Source: Bacteroidales bacterium (lineage in GTDB: Bacteria > Bacteroidota > Bacteroidia > Bacteroidales > JAAYJT01). From it: a stretch of DNA of 64,000 nt. The notes under the pieces are model-generated. The model was not told the origin of the DNA. It searched no databases and saw only the letters and a program-made list of their open reading frames with translations. This document shows positions 27,250 to 36,789 of this stretch, piece after piece (within the stretch, counting starts at the first letter, position 1; each line of letters opens with the position of its first letter). The stretch covers positions 108,064 through 172,063 of the forward strand of contig JACZJK010000057.1 of the NCBI GenBank assembly GCA_014860575.1, in the 5' to 3' direction. Position numbers and translations under genes: made by a program.

Positions 27250-29724
27250 AAACTCTTCCATCTCCATCATATTATCATCCTCGTTGCGGTTGAGGCGGTC
27301 GCGTTGGCGTTGGAAGTTGTTCCATCGGTACGACAAACCAACCCACAGCACCCTGGAATCCCTGGTACGTTCGCTGATAGTATTAAAACCTGGGCCCCAT
27401 GTTTCGCCGCTAAATCGCCGGGAGTTGAAAACATCACTCAGCCGTAAGCTAAAAGTAGCCTTGCGATCAAGGAAATCGGTTCGCCAGGCAACATCAGCAA
27501 AATACATTTGCTCCATGCGGCCCTGTGCCATGATGGTAGGCGCAGAATAATTGCCCGACACCTGTAGTGTTGAATTCTTCGCAATGGTGAACTGGGTGTT
27601 CAAACGCGCGTTCCATGTAAAATCTTCCTGTCGGTCAATCTTGTAAAACCCGTCGTCACTCTCAAAAGCATTGATGATATGTTTGAAGTACGAAGTGTTT
27701 GCAGTTACGCGCATCCATTGGGCAACTTCATAAGCACCTATCAATTCAAGCCCGATAAACTGCCCGTCGGTAATGTTTTCCCATGTATTCCAGGTGATGC
27801 CTTCAGCATGCAGGCGGCTCACACGTTGGATCATATCGGTGGTTTTGCGGTAAAACAGCGATGTGGTAAGGCTGTTGCGGTCTTTTGAAAGCACATAAGA
27901 AATATCGTACGAACCGGTAAATTCGGGTGTAAGTTCCGGGTTACCGCTGCGAATATTCAAAGAGTCGGAATAATCAATGTAAGGGTTCAAAAACCAATGC
28001 CTTGGACGGCTTACCCTGCGGCTATAACTCACCTGCACATCCTGGTTCTGGGCAAAATTATAAACAAGGTGTATGCTGGGATAGGCAGTGATATAATCGT
28101 TGCTGAAAGTTTCGCCGCTAAGTTCCTGCTCACCATTCGTGACCGACATTTCGCCACGTAAGCCAACCTGGTAGCGGAATTTACCGCTCATACCTGCATA
28201 AATACCATAAACAGCATGAATCTGTTCGTCCATCTGAAAGTAATTAGCAAGGTCTACATCAGGAATCCATTCAGCATCCCACCGATCATAATTGTATCGC
28301 ATGGTCAGGTATTTGATGCTGCTGGTAAAGCCACCCTCAAAGCGAGATGTTTCATTGAGCGGTCTGATGTAATTCATACGCAGCGTACCTTCCTTGTTTG
28401 TATTTCGCGCACGGGCCTGCTGCAGCGATAAAGAAGTTTCCGGGAACCTGCTTTCCTGCGTTATCTCTTCTGTCCGGCGCATTGCGTTGTTATTGATAAT
28501 CAGGTCGGCGGTAAGCTCTTCACCCACACGCTGTGTGGTAAGGCGGTAGGCAAGATTGTAGTTGAATGATTTCATATATCGCCTCGACCATGCATAGCGG
28601 TCAAACTCGCGCAGCATATCGCCACCTGCGGTCCTGGTGATGTTCGAATTCGCATTTTCTTCATGGTCGCCAAAATTCCTGTATCTTACTGATGCAGAAA
28701 AAGTATTAAAGCGGTTGGGCATGTAGTCGAACCCAAGGCTGCCGAGGTGCATGGCCATGGTATCGTCCGATGTTCCTTGCTGATTGAGCAAGGTTGTTAT
28801 TTCATTGAAATTAGTGGTTCGTTCCATTGAGCTTGAACCTTTCCGCCGGTTCAAACGGGCGTCATAACTTGCTGTTATATTGAATTTCTCAGCCCGCAAG
28901 TTGAGGTTCACACCCCCGTTAAAACGCCCGAAGGTTCCATAATTGGCTTGTACCATGCCATTAAAGCCTTCGAGGCTACGCTTTTTAAGCACAATATTGA
29001 TGATGCCCGAAGTTCCATCGGGGTCGTAGCGAACCGAAGGATTCGTGATCACCTCTACCCTTTCGATTGAATTGGCTGGTATTTGCTGCAGAATGTCGGA
29101 ACTACTCAGATCCTGGAGACCGGTTGGGCGGCCATCAATAAGTATGAGAATATTTCCACTGCCGCGTAATTGTACGTTGCCTTCAATATCTACTGTGACG
29201 GATGGAATATTCTGCATGATGTCCACAGCAGTTCCGCCAATACCGGTCAGGTCTTTGTCAACGTTGATCACCCTTTTGTCGAGATTGGCTAGCATAAGGT
29301 CACGTTCGGCAGTAATTTCAACGCCTTCGAGCGCTGTAGAACCTGGATTCAGTTTTACTTCACCAAGGTCAATTTCCGGTGTTCGCGGATTAAAAAAAAG
29401 ATCAGGGATGGTTGTTGGTTCAAATCCGATGAACTGTACCACAGCATAGTATCTGCCAACAGGAATTTTTTCAATAATAAATTCGCCATTGGGATCGGAA
29501 ATGGTACCGTTTTGCATGGTTGAGTCCTGCTGGCGAAACAACACCACGTTTCCATATTCTATTTGCCTTGAAGAATAGGAATCTATCAGTTTTCCTTTCA
29601 GAACCCCTATGTTTCTGTCAGCCCCCGAAGGGGAGCCTGCCGGGCGTTGCTGTGCGTTGGCATGGGGCAACAAGTTAACGAGTAATACGAGCAAAACAAG
29701 TTTGATGAATACATTTAAATTCAT
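27247..29724 (-). CDS. Outer-membrane beta-barrel receptor (TonB-dependent-receptor-like)
   Basis: 825 residues. Signal peptide 1-25 (HANAQ), a carboxypeptidase-regulatory-like domain (about 40-125, GKLIDSYSSRQIEYGNVVLF), a plug domain (about 130-250, with ILIDGRPTG and ITNPSVRYDPDGTSGIINIV) and a long barrel of alternating aromatic strands to the end, of the outer membrane beta-barrel 3 type. Related Bacteroidota proteins are annotated as outer-membrane receptors; the ligand is unknown. No SusD-like partner lies next to it, which argues against a classical polysaccharide-uptake pair. Monocistronic. Confidence 0.87.
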   Translation of the reverse strand: MNLNVFIKLVLLVLLVNLLPHANAQQRPAGSPSGADRNIGVLKGKLIDSYSSRQIEYGNVVLFRQQDSTMQNGTISDPNGEFIIEKIPVGRYYAVVQFIGFEPTTIPDLFFNPRTPEIDLGEVKLNPGSTALEGVEITAERDLMLANLDKRVINVDKDLTGIGGTAVDIMQNIPSVTVDIEGNVQLRGSGNILILIDGRPTGLQDLSSSDILQQIPANSIERVEVITNPSVRYDPDGTSGIINIVLKKRSLEGFNGMVQANYGTFGRFNGGVNLNLRAEKFNITASYDARLNRRKGSSSMERTTNFNEITTLLNQQGTSDDTMAMHLGSLGFDYMPNRFNTFSASVRYRNFGDHEENANSNITRTAGGDMLREFDRYAWSRRYMKSFNYNLAYRLTTQRVGEELTADLIINNNAMRRTEEITQESRFPETSLSLQQARARNTNKEGTLRMNYIRPLNETSRFEGGFTSSIKYLTMRYNYDRWDAEWIPDVDLANYFQMDEQIHAVYGIYAGMSGKFRYQVGLRGEMSVTNGEQELSGETFSNDYITAYPSIHLVYNFAQNQDVQVSYSRRVSRPRHWFLNPYIDYSDSLNIRSGNPELTPEFTGSYDISYVLSKDRNSLTTSLFYRKTTDMIQRVSRLHAEGITWNTWENITDGQFIGLELIGAYEVAQWMRVTANTSYFKHIINAFESDDGFYKIDRQEDFTWNARLNTQFTIAKNSTLQVSGNYSAPTIMAQGRMEQMYFADVAWRTDFLDRKATFSLRLSDVFNSRRFSGETWGPGFNTISERTRDSRVLWVGLSYRWNNFQRQRDRLNRNEDDNMMEMEEF

Positions 29725-29842
29725 AGAAAAAATAAAAATTAGTTAGATATTGGATTAACCTCCGGCAGGCTTTTTCTTAATTAAAAAAAACGTTTACCGG
29801 AGCTTAGACAAGAAGTTATAACAAAACTTGCGTTGCTTATGT

Positions 29843-31039
29843 TTATTTCCTTCCGGGGTAAACCTTAAGCGCTTCGGCCAGGCATTGCATGGCAGCTTTG
29901 AGGTCTTCAACCTTTAATACATAGCTGATCCTTACCTCATCAAGGCCAACGCCGGGAGTTGAATAAAAGCCGGTGGCCGGTGCAAGCATTACGGTTTGCT
30001 TTTTAAAATCAAAGTCTTCGAGGAGCCATTGGCAGAACTTGTCGGAGTTATCAATCGGAAGCCTGGGTGTTGCATAAAATGCACCTTTGGGTTTCGGACA
30101 AAAAGCGCCCGGCATGTTATTAATGGATTCCACTACAATATCCCTTCGCAAATGGTATTCGTGCAAAACGTCTTTGAAATACTCATCAGGGGTTTCAATG
30201 GCAGCTTCGGCGGCAACCTGGCCAAGGGTGGGCGGGCTCAGGCGTGCCTGGGCAAATTTCATCGCGGTGCGCATCACTTCTTTGTTTTTAGAAATCATGC
30301 ACCCTATCCGCACACCGCAGGCGCTGTAGCGCTTCGATACACTGTCAATTAAAATCACGTGCTGATCCAAACCATCAAGATGCATTACGGATGTGTGGGT
30401 TTCACCATCGTAGCAGAACTCACGGTAAACTTCATCAGCGATAAGGTAAAGGTCATGTTTGATCACGATATCGCGCAGCACTTCCAATTCCTCGCGGTTG
30501 TAGAGGTAACCGGTAGGGTTGTTGGGATTGCAGATCATAATGGCCTTGGTTTTTGGTGTGATGGCTTTTTCGAATTCTGCAATCGGAGGTAGCGCAAAAC
30601 CTGTTTCTATGCTTGAAGGAATGGGTTTCACAACTACGCCGGCATTGATGGCAAAACCGTTGTAATTGGCATAGAACGGTTCGGGGATAATGATTTCATC
30701 GCCTGGGTCCATACAGGTTTGCATAGCAAACAGGATGGCTTCGGAGGCTCCGGCACCTATTATGATTTCATCGGGTGTAATGTTGATACCAACTTTCTTA
30801 TAGTATTCTGTGAGTTTCTTACGGTATGAGAGAATACCGGCTGAATGGCTATATTCAATCACCTTTAAATCAAAGTTCCTGATAGCATCAAGGGCAACTT
30901 TCGGGGTTTCTATATCGGGTTGACCGATATTTAAATGATACACTTTTAAACCGCGGCTTTTGGCTGCATCGGCATAAGGAACAAGTTTACGGATAGGTGA
31001 TTCGGGCATCTTGCGGCCCTTTGCTGAAATCTGTGGCAT
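29843..31039 (-). CDS. Class I PLP-dependent aminotransferase (aspartate aminotransferase-like)
   Basis: 398 residues, normal for fold-type I class I aminotransferases. Seen: HLNIGQPDIETP near the N-terminus, GAGASEAILFA for the phosphate loop, ICNPNNPTGYLY, ADEVYREF, the PLP lysine K236 in DSVSKRYSACGVRIGC, and a C-terminal Arg in EVRISYVL. It moves an amino group between an amino acid and a 2-oxo acid; aspartate is likely but specificity cannot be fixed. Monocistronic, with its own promoter box at 31085-31093. Confidence 0.87.
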   Translation of the reverse strand: MPQISAKGRKMPESPIRKLVPYADAAKSRGLKVYHLNIGQPDIETPKVALDAIRNFDLKVIEYSHSAGILSYRKKLTEYYKKVGINITPDEIIIGAGASEAILFAMQTCMDPGDEIIIPEPFYANYNGFAINAGVVVKPIPSSIETGFALPPIAEFEKAITPKTKAIMICNPNNPTGYLYNREELEVLRDIVIKHDLYLIADEVYREFCYDGETHTSVMHLDGLDQHVILIDSVSKRYSACGVRIGCMISKNKEVMRTAMKFAQARLSPPTLGQVAAEAAIETPDEYFKDVLHEYHLRRDIVVESINNMPGAFCPKPKGAFYATPRLPIDNSDKFCQWLLEDFDFKKQTVMLAPATGFYSTPGVGLDEVRISYVLKVEDLKAAMQCLAEALKVYPGRK

Positions 31040-31084
31040 GGCGGGAAAAATTATAAGTTAATGTGATAGTTTTGAATCCGGATT

Positions 31085-31093
31085 GCAAAAATA
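31085..31093 (-). promoter_or_regulatory. -7 box of the aminotransferase gene
   Basis: TATTTTTGC on the minus strand fits TAnnTTTG, about 46 bases before the ATG at 31039. No convincing -33 element was seen. Confidence 0.5.
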
Positions 31094-31189
31094 GGATTTT
31101 TTGTGATGCAGGAGGCTGGTGGAAGTTGCTGGATGACTTTCTTCGGTCATGCGGTAGTCATACATTGTCATACGATAGCCATACGGTTG

Positions 31190-31217
31190 TTGATGGTTGA
31201 TGGTTGATGGTTGATGG
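31190..31217. repeat. Tandem heptamer TTGATGG, four copies
   Basis: Four exact head-to-tail copies, followed to about 31320 by loosely repeated words such as AAGATTTAAGATTCAA and GAATATTGAATTTCGAAT. Nothing coding is visible in 31040-31321. Confidence 0.85.
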
Positions 31218-31321
31218 TTCAAGATTTAAGATTCAAAATTTAAGATTCAAGAATCGGGTTTTCAGGTCATTAATCGTTAATAAATTCTAGGGTTGGGATT
31301 TTGAATATTGAATTTCGAATT

Positions 31322-31467
31322 TTGAGTCCACTCCGAAAAGTCACGAATTGCTGATTTTTATCGTTTTTGACCCCTGACCCCTAAAGGGGAAACGCTAAAT
31401 ATCAGCACTTTGTGGAAGTCTCCTTTAGGGGATTTAGGGGCAGATATACTTTTCGGAGTGGACTCAA
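31322..31467. repeat. Intergenic element with perfect 20-bp terminal inverted repeats
   Basis: TTGAGTCCACTCCGAAAAGT at 31322-31341 is the exact reverse complement of 31448-31467. The enclosed 106 bases contain a second, imperfect inverted pair built on CCCCTAAAGGGGA and TCCTTTAGGGGA. No open frame of note inside. It ends about 30 bases before the gldA promoter box. Confidence 0.8.
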
Positions 31468-31468
31468 T

Positions 31469-31502
31469 TTTGGATTTTGGAATTTTGTATTCCCTACCTT
31501 TG
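31469..31502 (+). promoter_or_regulatory. gldA promoter
   Basis: TACCTTTG at 31495-31502 matches the -7 consensus, with a TTTG at 31469-31472 placed 22 bases upstream as a possible -33 element. The ATG follows 30 bases later. Confidence 0.55.
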
Positions 31503-31531
31503 CAAACAAATCGGATAAAAAAATCCCAACC

Positions 31532-32443
31532 ATGTCAATAGAAACCAGACAGATTACGAAGCTATATGGCGATCAGAAATCCCTCAACAATGTGAGTTTC
31601 AAGATCAATGCAGGTGAAATTGTAGGATTTCTTGGACCCAACGGCGCAGGAAAATCTACGATGATGAAAATCCTAACCTGCTTTATACCTCCAAGTTCGG
31701 GCGAAGCACTTGTGTGTGGCTTTGATGTGCAGGAAGAGTTCAAAGAGGTTAAAAAACGCGTGGGCTACCTCCCGGAAACCAATCCTTTATACCTCGACAT
31801 GTATGTGAAGGAATACCTGGCTTTCGTGGCGGGGATTCATAATCTGGGAAACAAAAGCAAGGGCCGCATTGCAGAAATGATTGAAGTGACCAGCCTTGAG
31901 CAGGAACAGAACAAAAAATTAGGACAATTATCAAAGGGTTACCGTCAACGTGCCGGACTGGCAGGCGCACTGATTCACGATCCGGAAGTCCTGATTCTTG
32001 ATGAACCCACATCAGGCCTTGATCCGAACCAGCTCGAAGAAATCCGTTTGCTGATACGGAAAATCGGGAAAGAAAAAACCGTGATGCTTTCGACCCATAT
32101 CATGCAGGAAGTGGAAGCGCTTTGCAGTCGCGTTATCATCATTGACCAGGGACTAATTGTTGCTGACGATTCGGTGGCAAGGCTCTCCAAATTGGCTGGC
32201 GATAAAATGGTTATTTCAGTTGAGTTTGACAAGGCTGTAGATATGAAATCGCTGCTTAAAATTCCGGGCATACTGGAAGTTACCCCAATTTCAGCAAACA
32301 TTTACCAGGTAACCTCAAAAGCTGAAAACGACATCCGTCAGGACATTTTCCGGTTCGCAGTTGAACACAATGTTAGCGTTCTTTCAATGCAAAAAGAGCA
32401 GCAAAAGCTTGAAAAAGTTTTTCAGATGCTGACGAGGAAGTAG
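31532..32443 (+). CDS. gldA: Gliding/T9SS-associated ABC transporter ATP-binding protein GldA
   Basis: 303 residues with Walker A GPNGAGKST (35-43), signature LSKGY (133-137), Walker B LILDEPTSG (154-162) and H-loop LSTHIM. It begins MSIETRQITKLYGDQKSLNN and keeps close similarity, from memory, to Flavobacterium GldA over the whole length (YLPETNPLYLDMYVKEYL). GldA pairs with the GldF/GldG membrane proteins, which are not in this window; the genes are often unlinked. The frame is open another 40 codons upstream, but those lie in the promoter and the inverted-repeat element, so the ATG at 31532 is the start. Confidence 0.85.
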   Translation: MSIETRQITKLYGDQKSLNNVSFKINAGEIVGFLGPNGAGKSTMMKILTCFIPPSSGEALVCGFDVQEEFKEVKKRVGYLPETNPLYLDMYVKEYLAFVAGIHNLGNKSKGRIAEMIEVTSLEQEQNKKLGQLSKGYRQRAGLAGALIHDPEVLILDEPTSGLDPNQLEEIRLLIRKIGKEKTVMLSTHIMQEVEALCSRVIIIDQGLIVADDSVARLSKLAGDKMVISVEFDKAVDMKSLLKIPGILEVTPISANIYQVTSKAENDIRQDIFRFAVEHNVSVLSMQKEQQKLEKVFQMLTRK

Positions 32444-32740
32444 GAGACGGAGAGAGGGGGAAATGGAGAAAGGGAGAATTTGGGAATGTGAGACTTAGAG
32501 ACTGAGAGACTTAGAGATTTAGAGATTAAGAGACGGGGAAATGGAGTATTGGAGTATTGGAGTGTTGGAGAAGTTGAGTAGTGAATGGTTAATTGGTTTA
32601 TTAGTCAATTGGTTGAATCGTCGAATAGTGGAGTAATGGAGTAATGGAGTACTGGAAGACAGGAGACTAATTGCCGTAGGGATGATTTCCTTTGCCTTTG
32701 CCTTCGCCTCAGCCTTTGCCTTAGCCTTCGCCTCTAAATT
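32444..32740. repeat. Low-complexity intergenic word repeats before metK
   Basis: Loosely repeated words GAGACTTAGAGA, GGAGTATTGGAGTATTGG, GTCAATTGGTTGAAT and GGAGTAATGGAGTAATGG fill the gap, then a GCCTTTGCCTTCGCC hexamer tract at about 32690-32735. The same words recur at 35590-36215 and, inverted, at 57660-57730. Confidence 0.75.
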
Positions 32741-32764
32741 TACACTACATTGAAACAAAAAAGG

Positions 32765-32772
32765 TACTTTTG
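32765..32772 (+). promoter_or_regulatory. -7 box of metK
   Basis: TACTTTTG matches the consensus and lies 32 bases before the ATG. The -33 element is not evident. Confidence 0.5.
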
Positions 32773-32804
32773 CCACTTATTTATTATTACTACAAATAAA
32801 CATC

Positions 32805-34118
32805 ATGAACTATTTATTCACATCCGAATCCGTTTCGGAAGGGCATCCCGATAAGGTTGCCGACCAGATTTCAGATGCCTTGCTCGATGAATTCCTCAAA
32901 CATGATCCTGAATCGAAAGTTGCCTGCGAAACCCTTGTCACCACCGGCCTGGTTGTATGCTCCGGCGAAGTGAGGACACAAAGCTATATTGACATCCAGG
33001 ATGTTGCCCGCGAAACAATAAAAAAAATCGGATATACCAAAGGGGAATACCGCTTTGAATCTAATTCCTGCGGTGTGATTTCAACAATTCACGAACAAAG
33101 CCCGGATATTGCTCAAGGTGTTGAAAGGCCAAAAGACGAAGATCAGGGCGCCGGCGATCAGGGCATGATGTTTGGCTATGCCACCCGCGAAATGGAAAAT
33201 TTTATGCCAATGCCGCTGGAATTATCACATGTACTGCTCCAGGAACTGGCTGCTATACGTCATGAAAGCAAACAGATGCTTTATCTGAGGCCAGACTCCA
33301 AATCGCAGGTAACCATTGAATATGATAAAAACAATGTGGCACAGCGCATTGATACCATTGTTATTTCCACACAGCACGATCCCTTCAACAGCGATGATCA
33401 AATGAAGGAAGTTATTGAAAAAGATGTCCGGGAAATTCTTATACCCAGGGTTCGAAAAGGCAAAACCCTGCCCGAGCGGGTTAAAAAACTCTTTGAAGAT
33501 GATTTCAGATTGCTTGTGAACCCTACCGGGAAATTCGTAATAGGCGGCCCTCATGGCGATACCGGCCTTACGGGTCGGAAAATAATTGTGGATACTTATG
33601 GCGGACGCGGCGCACACGGTGGCGGCGCTTTCAGCGGCAAAGACCCTTCAAAGGTTGACCGCTCAGCAGCTTATGCTACAAGGCATATTGCTAAAAATAT
33701 GGTTGCTGCGGGCATTGCCGACGAAGTGCTGGTTCAGGTAGCTTATGCCATTGGTGTTCCCGAACCGGTTGGCTTGTACATCAACACATACGGAACCGCA
33801 AAAGTCAGGGATAAGGCTGGTGAACTGCTCAGCGATGGCGCAATAACCTTAATCATTAAAGATATTTTTGATTTACGGCCTTATGCCATTATCAAACGCT
33901 TCGGGTTGAAGAATCCTATCTATTTGCCAACCGCCAGTTACGGACATTTCGGTCGCGATCCTTATACTGCCGAGGTTGAAGTTTGCTACGATCCACTTAC
34001 CGGAGAGCCGGGAGGTAACGGTTCGAACTGCCTAAAACACAAAATTAATGTTGAGTTCTTCGCCTGGGAGAAACTGGATTATGTTGATGAACTGCGCAAG
34101 ACTTTTGAAATCCTTTGA
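32805..34118 (+). CDS. metK: S-adenosylmethionine synthase
   Basis: 437 residues, at the long end as is usual in Bacteroidota. N-terminal [21 protein letters not shown] includes the ATP-binding [40 protein letters not shown] and [19 protein letters not shown] are the other family signatures, with loop lysines intact. Converts methionine and ATP into SAM, phosphate and pyrophosphate in the cytoplasm. Monocistronic, from a TACTTTTG promoter to a shared terminator at 34242. Confidence 0.97.
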   Translation: MNYLFTSESVSEGHPDKVADQISDALLDEFLKHDPESKVACETLVTTGLVVCSGEVRTQSYIDIQDVARETIKKIGYTKGEYRFESNSCGVISTIHEQSPDIAQGVERPKDEDQGAGDQGMMFGYATREMENFMPMPLELSHVLLQELAAIRHESKQMLYLRPDSKSQVTIEYDKNNVAQRIDTIVISTQHDPFNSDDQMKEVIEKDVREILIPRVRKGKTLPERVKKLFEDDFRLLVNPTGKFVIGGPHGDTGLTGRKIIVDTYGGRGAHGGGAFSGKDPSKVDRSAAYATRHIAKNMVAAGIADEVLVQVAYAIGVPEPVGLYINTYGTAKVRDKAGELLSDGAITLIIKDIFDLRPYAIIKRFGLKNPIYLPTASYGHFGRDPYTAEVEVCYDPLTGEPGGNGSNCLKHKINVEFFAWEKLDYVDELRKTFEIL

Positions 34119-34241
34119 AAAATATTACTCTCGTGCACTCAGGAGCTGTTGGAAAATAATGCAGAATTTAGAATGTAGAGTGTAGAATGACTCAAAACTC
34201 ATAATCCATCATTTGAAGTCAGATACTAAAGTAATTGCAAG

Positions 34242-34278
34242 AAAAAAGCCCGCTTCATAGTTGAAGACGGGCTTTTTT
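34242..34278. terminator. Bidirectional intrinsic terminator between metK and rocD
   Basis: GCCCGCTTCA (34248-34257) pairs with TGAAG-A-CGGGC (34262-34272), a 10-bp stem with one bulged A. It is preceded by six A and followed by six T, so it can end both convergent genes. Confidence 0.88.
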
Positions 34279-34297
34279 AATATTCTGAAACTATGCG

Positions 34298-35521
34298 CTA
34301 ATTGAACGACTCAATTGATTTGCGAATGATTCCAACAGCTTCATGCAGTTGTTCTTCACTGATTACCAATGGCGGTGCGAACCGGATAATATCGCCGTGG
34401 GTAGGTTTGGCAAGCAAACCGTTTTCAGCCATTTTCAGGCAAACATCCCAGGCTTCCTTGCCATTTTTAGGTTTGATAACTATAGCGTTGAGTAAGCCTT
34501 TACCGCGTACCAGTAGTACCATGTCAGACTGGATTTTTGCAACTTCCGAACGGAAAATCTTGCCTAATTTTTCAGCCCTTTCTGAGAGGTTTTCATCTTT
34601 TACCACCTGCAATGCAGCCATACCAACCTTTGCAGCAATTGGGTTCCCACCAAAAGTGGAACCGTGCTGTCCAGGCTTTATACAAAGCATAATTTCATCA
34701 TCGGCCAGAACGGCTGATACCGGGTAAACACCACCCGAAAGGGCTTTGCCTAGAATCAGCATATCGGGACGAACATTTTCGTGTTCGCAGCAAATTAAAC
34801 GGCCTGTACGGGCAATGCCTGTCTGAACCTCATCTGCAATGAACAGTACATTTTTCTCTTTGCACAATGCGCTGCATTTGGCCAGGTAACCATCATCCGG
34901 AACAAAAACTCCGGCTTCACCCTGTATAGGTTCAACCATGAAACCGGCTACATTGGGATCTTCCAGTGCTTTGGCCAACGCATCAACATTGTTATAAGGT
35001 ATGATTTCAAAACCAGGCGTGTATGGCCCAAAGTTCTTACGCGCATCCGGATCAGTTGACATACTGATGATGGTGGTGGTCCGTCCGTGAAAATTACCTT
35101 CGCAGATAATGATTTTTGCTTTGTTTTCAGCAATTCCTTTTTTCTCATACGCCCATTTGCGGCATAGTTTGATGGCTGTTTCCACGCCTTCGGCGCCGGT
35201 GTTCATAGGCAACAGTTTATCGAAGCCGAAAAATTTTGCTGCATACTCCTCATACAAGCCGAGTGCATCGTTATAGAACGCACGTGATGTAAGGGTAAGT
35301 TTTTTTGCCTGATCAATCAGTGCGTTGATGATAGCTGGGTGGCAATGTCCCTGGTTTACTGCCGAATAAGCTGAAAGGAAATCGTAATAACGTTTTCCAT
35401 CAACATCCCACATGAATGGCCCTTCGCCTTTGGCCAATACCACTGGCAGGGGATGATAATTATGGGCTCCATACTTGTCTTCAAGTTCCATCGCTTTTTG
35501 AGCGGTGATTGTTTGTGTCAT
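34298..35521 (-). CDS. rocD: Ornithine-oxo-acid aminotransferase
   Basis: 407 residues, class III PLP aminotransferase. PLP lysine K259 in [29 protein letters not shown] for the ring aspartate, [16 protein letters not shown] and [15 protein letters not shown]-terminal [19 protein letters not shown] is the form typical of ornithine delta-aminotransferases. It converts ornithine and 2-oxoglutarate to glutamate semialdehyde and glutamate, linking arginine and proline metabolism. Monocistronic; long repeat-rich DNA lies upstream and no clear promoter box was found. The ornithine-racemase-like gene at 22917 is a possible functional partner. Confidence 0.92.
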   Translation of the reverse strand: MTQTITAQKAMELEDKYGAHNYHPLPVVLAKGEGPFMWDVDGKRYYDFLSAYSAVNQGHCHPAIINALIDQAKKLTLTSRAFYNDALGLYEEYAAKFFGFDKLLPMNTGAEGVETAIKLCRKWAYEKKGIAENKAKIIICEGNFHGRTTTIISMSTDPDARKNFGPYTPGFEIIPYNNVDALAKALEDPNVAGFMVEPIQGEAGVFVPDDGYLAKCSALCKEKNVLFIADEVQTGIARTGRLICCEHENVRPDMLILGKALSGGVYPVSAVLADDEIMLCIKPGQHGSTFGGNPIAAKVGMAALQVVKDENLSERAEKLGKIFRSEVAKIQSDMVLLVRGKGLLNAIVIKPKNGKEAWDVCLKMAENGLLAKPTHGDIIRFAPPLVISEEQLHEAVGIIRKSIESFN

Positions 35522-35589
35522 AACAGAAATTATTTAGAATTGAACATTAGTGTCCGGTAGTATGCAGATTGCCTGCAAAGGTATTAAAA

Positions 35590-36215
35590 GTTTGTGATGC
35601 TGTGGTACTGTAATGAAGTGATGCTGTAATGCAGTGATGCAGTGGTCAACTAGTCAATTAGTTTAATGGTCAATTGGTGGAGAAATGGGGTGTTGGAGTA
35701 ATGGAAGAGATTGAAGCTCTGTTGATTATGTTGCTGTGATACTGTAATACTGTGATGCAGTGGTCAAATAGTCAATTAGTTAAATGGTCAATTGGTGGAG
35801 AAATGGGGTGATGGAGTGATGGAGTGATGGAGTAATGGAAGGGATTGAAGCCCTGTTGATTATGTTGCTGTGATACTGTAATACTGTGATGCTGTGGTCA
35901 AATGGTCAATTAGTTAAAGGTCAATTGGAGGAGAAATGGGGTGATGGAGTGATACTGTAGTGCAGTTTGGAGTGATGGAGTATTGGGGTTTCCGATTTCC
36001 GATTTCCGCCAGGTTTGCCAAGTTGCATTTTCTGTCTGCTGATCGTTTGCCAATCCAATCTCGGATGTGCTTTCCCTTTTGCCAACTGCAAACTGCCAAC
36101 TGCCAACTTTAAATTTTGGTCTTTAGACTTTGAATTTTGAGCTTTGGACTTTAGACTTGGGTCATGGCTCTTGGAACTTGGGGCTTGGAGCTTGGAATTT
36201 TGAATTTTGAACTTC
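35590..36215. repeat. Imperfect tandem array (units of about 118-134 bp) and word repeats
   Basis: Three successive copies share TGGTCAAATAGTCAATTAGT, GGTCAATTGGTGGAGAAATG and TGATACTGTAATACTG; the word TGGTCAA marks them at 35643, 35761 and 35895. Downstream to 36215 come shorter words: TTTCCGATTTCCGATTTCCG, GCCAACTGCAAACTGCCAAC, GGCTTGGAGCTTGGAATTTT. No coding frame worth calling and no CRISPR-like repeat/spacer order. Confidence 0.8.
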
Positions 36216-36620
36216 TCAATAGGCTTCCTCATTAAACTCCTGCGGCAAACCCTCTTCGTTGTACTTGGTGGGGCATTTCAGGAGGAGTTGTTTGGCATGG
36301 AAAGCATCAGCTTCGGCGCTGCCAATAATGACAACCTGTTCCGATTTCTCAAAATCCTGTGGCTTGGCACCGCGGTAGATTACCTTCGACTCCTTGCCTT
36401 GCTGATCAAACATATAAAATGCAAAAAGATTATGGTCAATCCGGCTGTCGTATTCCAGGGGTTTTTCCGTGTTGAGGGTTCCGATGATATGGAAGTCGCG
36501 GCCCTGGTGTGCATAAGCCTCATCAAAATAGCTATAGGTTCCTGCACCTGAAAAAGTGGTTATGATGATGCCGGTGATAATGGCTACACCGAGTATGGCG
36601 AGAATATGCTTTGTTTTCAT
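36216..36620 (-). CDS. ccmE: Cytochrome c maturation heme chaperone CcmE, cysteine variant
   Basis: 134 residues. N-terminal membrane anchor (6-23, ILAILGVAIITGIIITTF), then the OB-fold domain (VIYRGAKPQDFEKSEQVVIIG). In classical CcmE the heme is held by His in HxxxY; here the position reads C116-P-T-K-Y120, i.e. the CxxxY variant known from some bacteria and archaea. CcmE carries heme in the periplasm to the cytochrome c ligation machinery. Last gene of ccmB-C-D-E; its ATG overlaps the ccmD stop (ATGA). Ligation components (ccmF/H) are not in the window. Confidence 0.88.
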   Translation of the reverse strand: MKTKHILAILGVAIITGIIITTFSGAGTYSYFDEAYAHQGRDFHIIGTLNTEKPLEYDSRIDHNLFAFYMFDQQGKESKVIYRGAKPQDFEKSEQVVIIGSAEADAFHAKQLLLKCPTKYNEEGLPQEFNEEAY

Positions 36621-36775
36621 TGATTTTCTTTTATTTGAATATTTCCAGCTTCATTGAGATCCGAACCCATTTCACGGGTTTTCTTTTCCAGTTTGCGAAG
36701 TTTCAGATCAATGCTGATCAGATAAACAAACAAACCCAATAAAATGATCAGCAGCACGCCGATCACCACATACAT
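36617..36775 (-). CDS. ccmD: Small CcmD-like membrane protein
   Basis: 52 residues read directly from the sequence: one membrane helix (MYVVIGVLLIILLGLFVYLI) followed by a charged, helical tail (DLKLRKLEKKTREMG), the usual CcmD build. It starts 14 bases after the ccmC stop, just after an in-frame TGA, and its own stop overlaps the ccmE start (ATGA). In the Ccm system CcmD helps release heme-loaded CcmE from the CcmABC complex. Confidence 0.8.
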   Translation of the reverse strand: MYVVIGVLLIILLGLFVYLISIDLKLRKLEKKTREMGSDLNEAGNIQIKENQ

Positions 36776-36789
36776 TTTATTTTCATCAA

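Noticed and set aside
32519..32776. 85-codon minus frame with Ala-Lys repeats
   Set aside because: Produced by the hexamer tract GCCTTT/GCCTTCG; purely low-complexity.
35590..35960. Possible CRISPR array
   Set aside because: Units of about 118-134 bp are imperfect copies throughout, with no short constant repeat and unique spacers, and no cas genes nearby.
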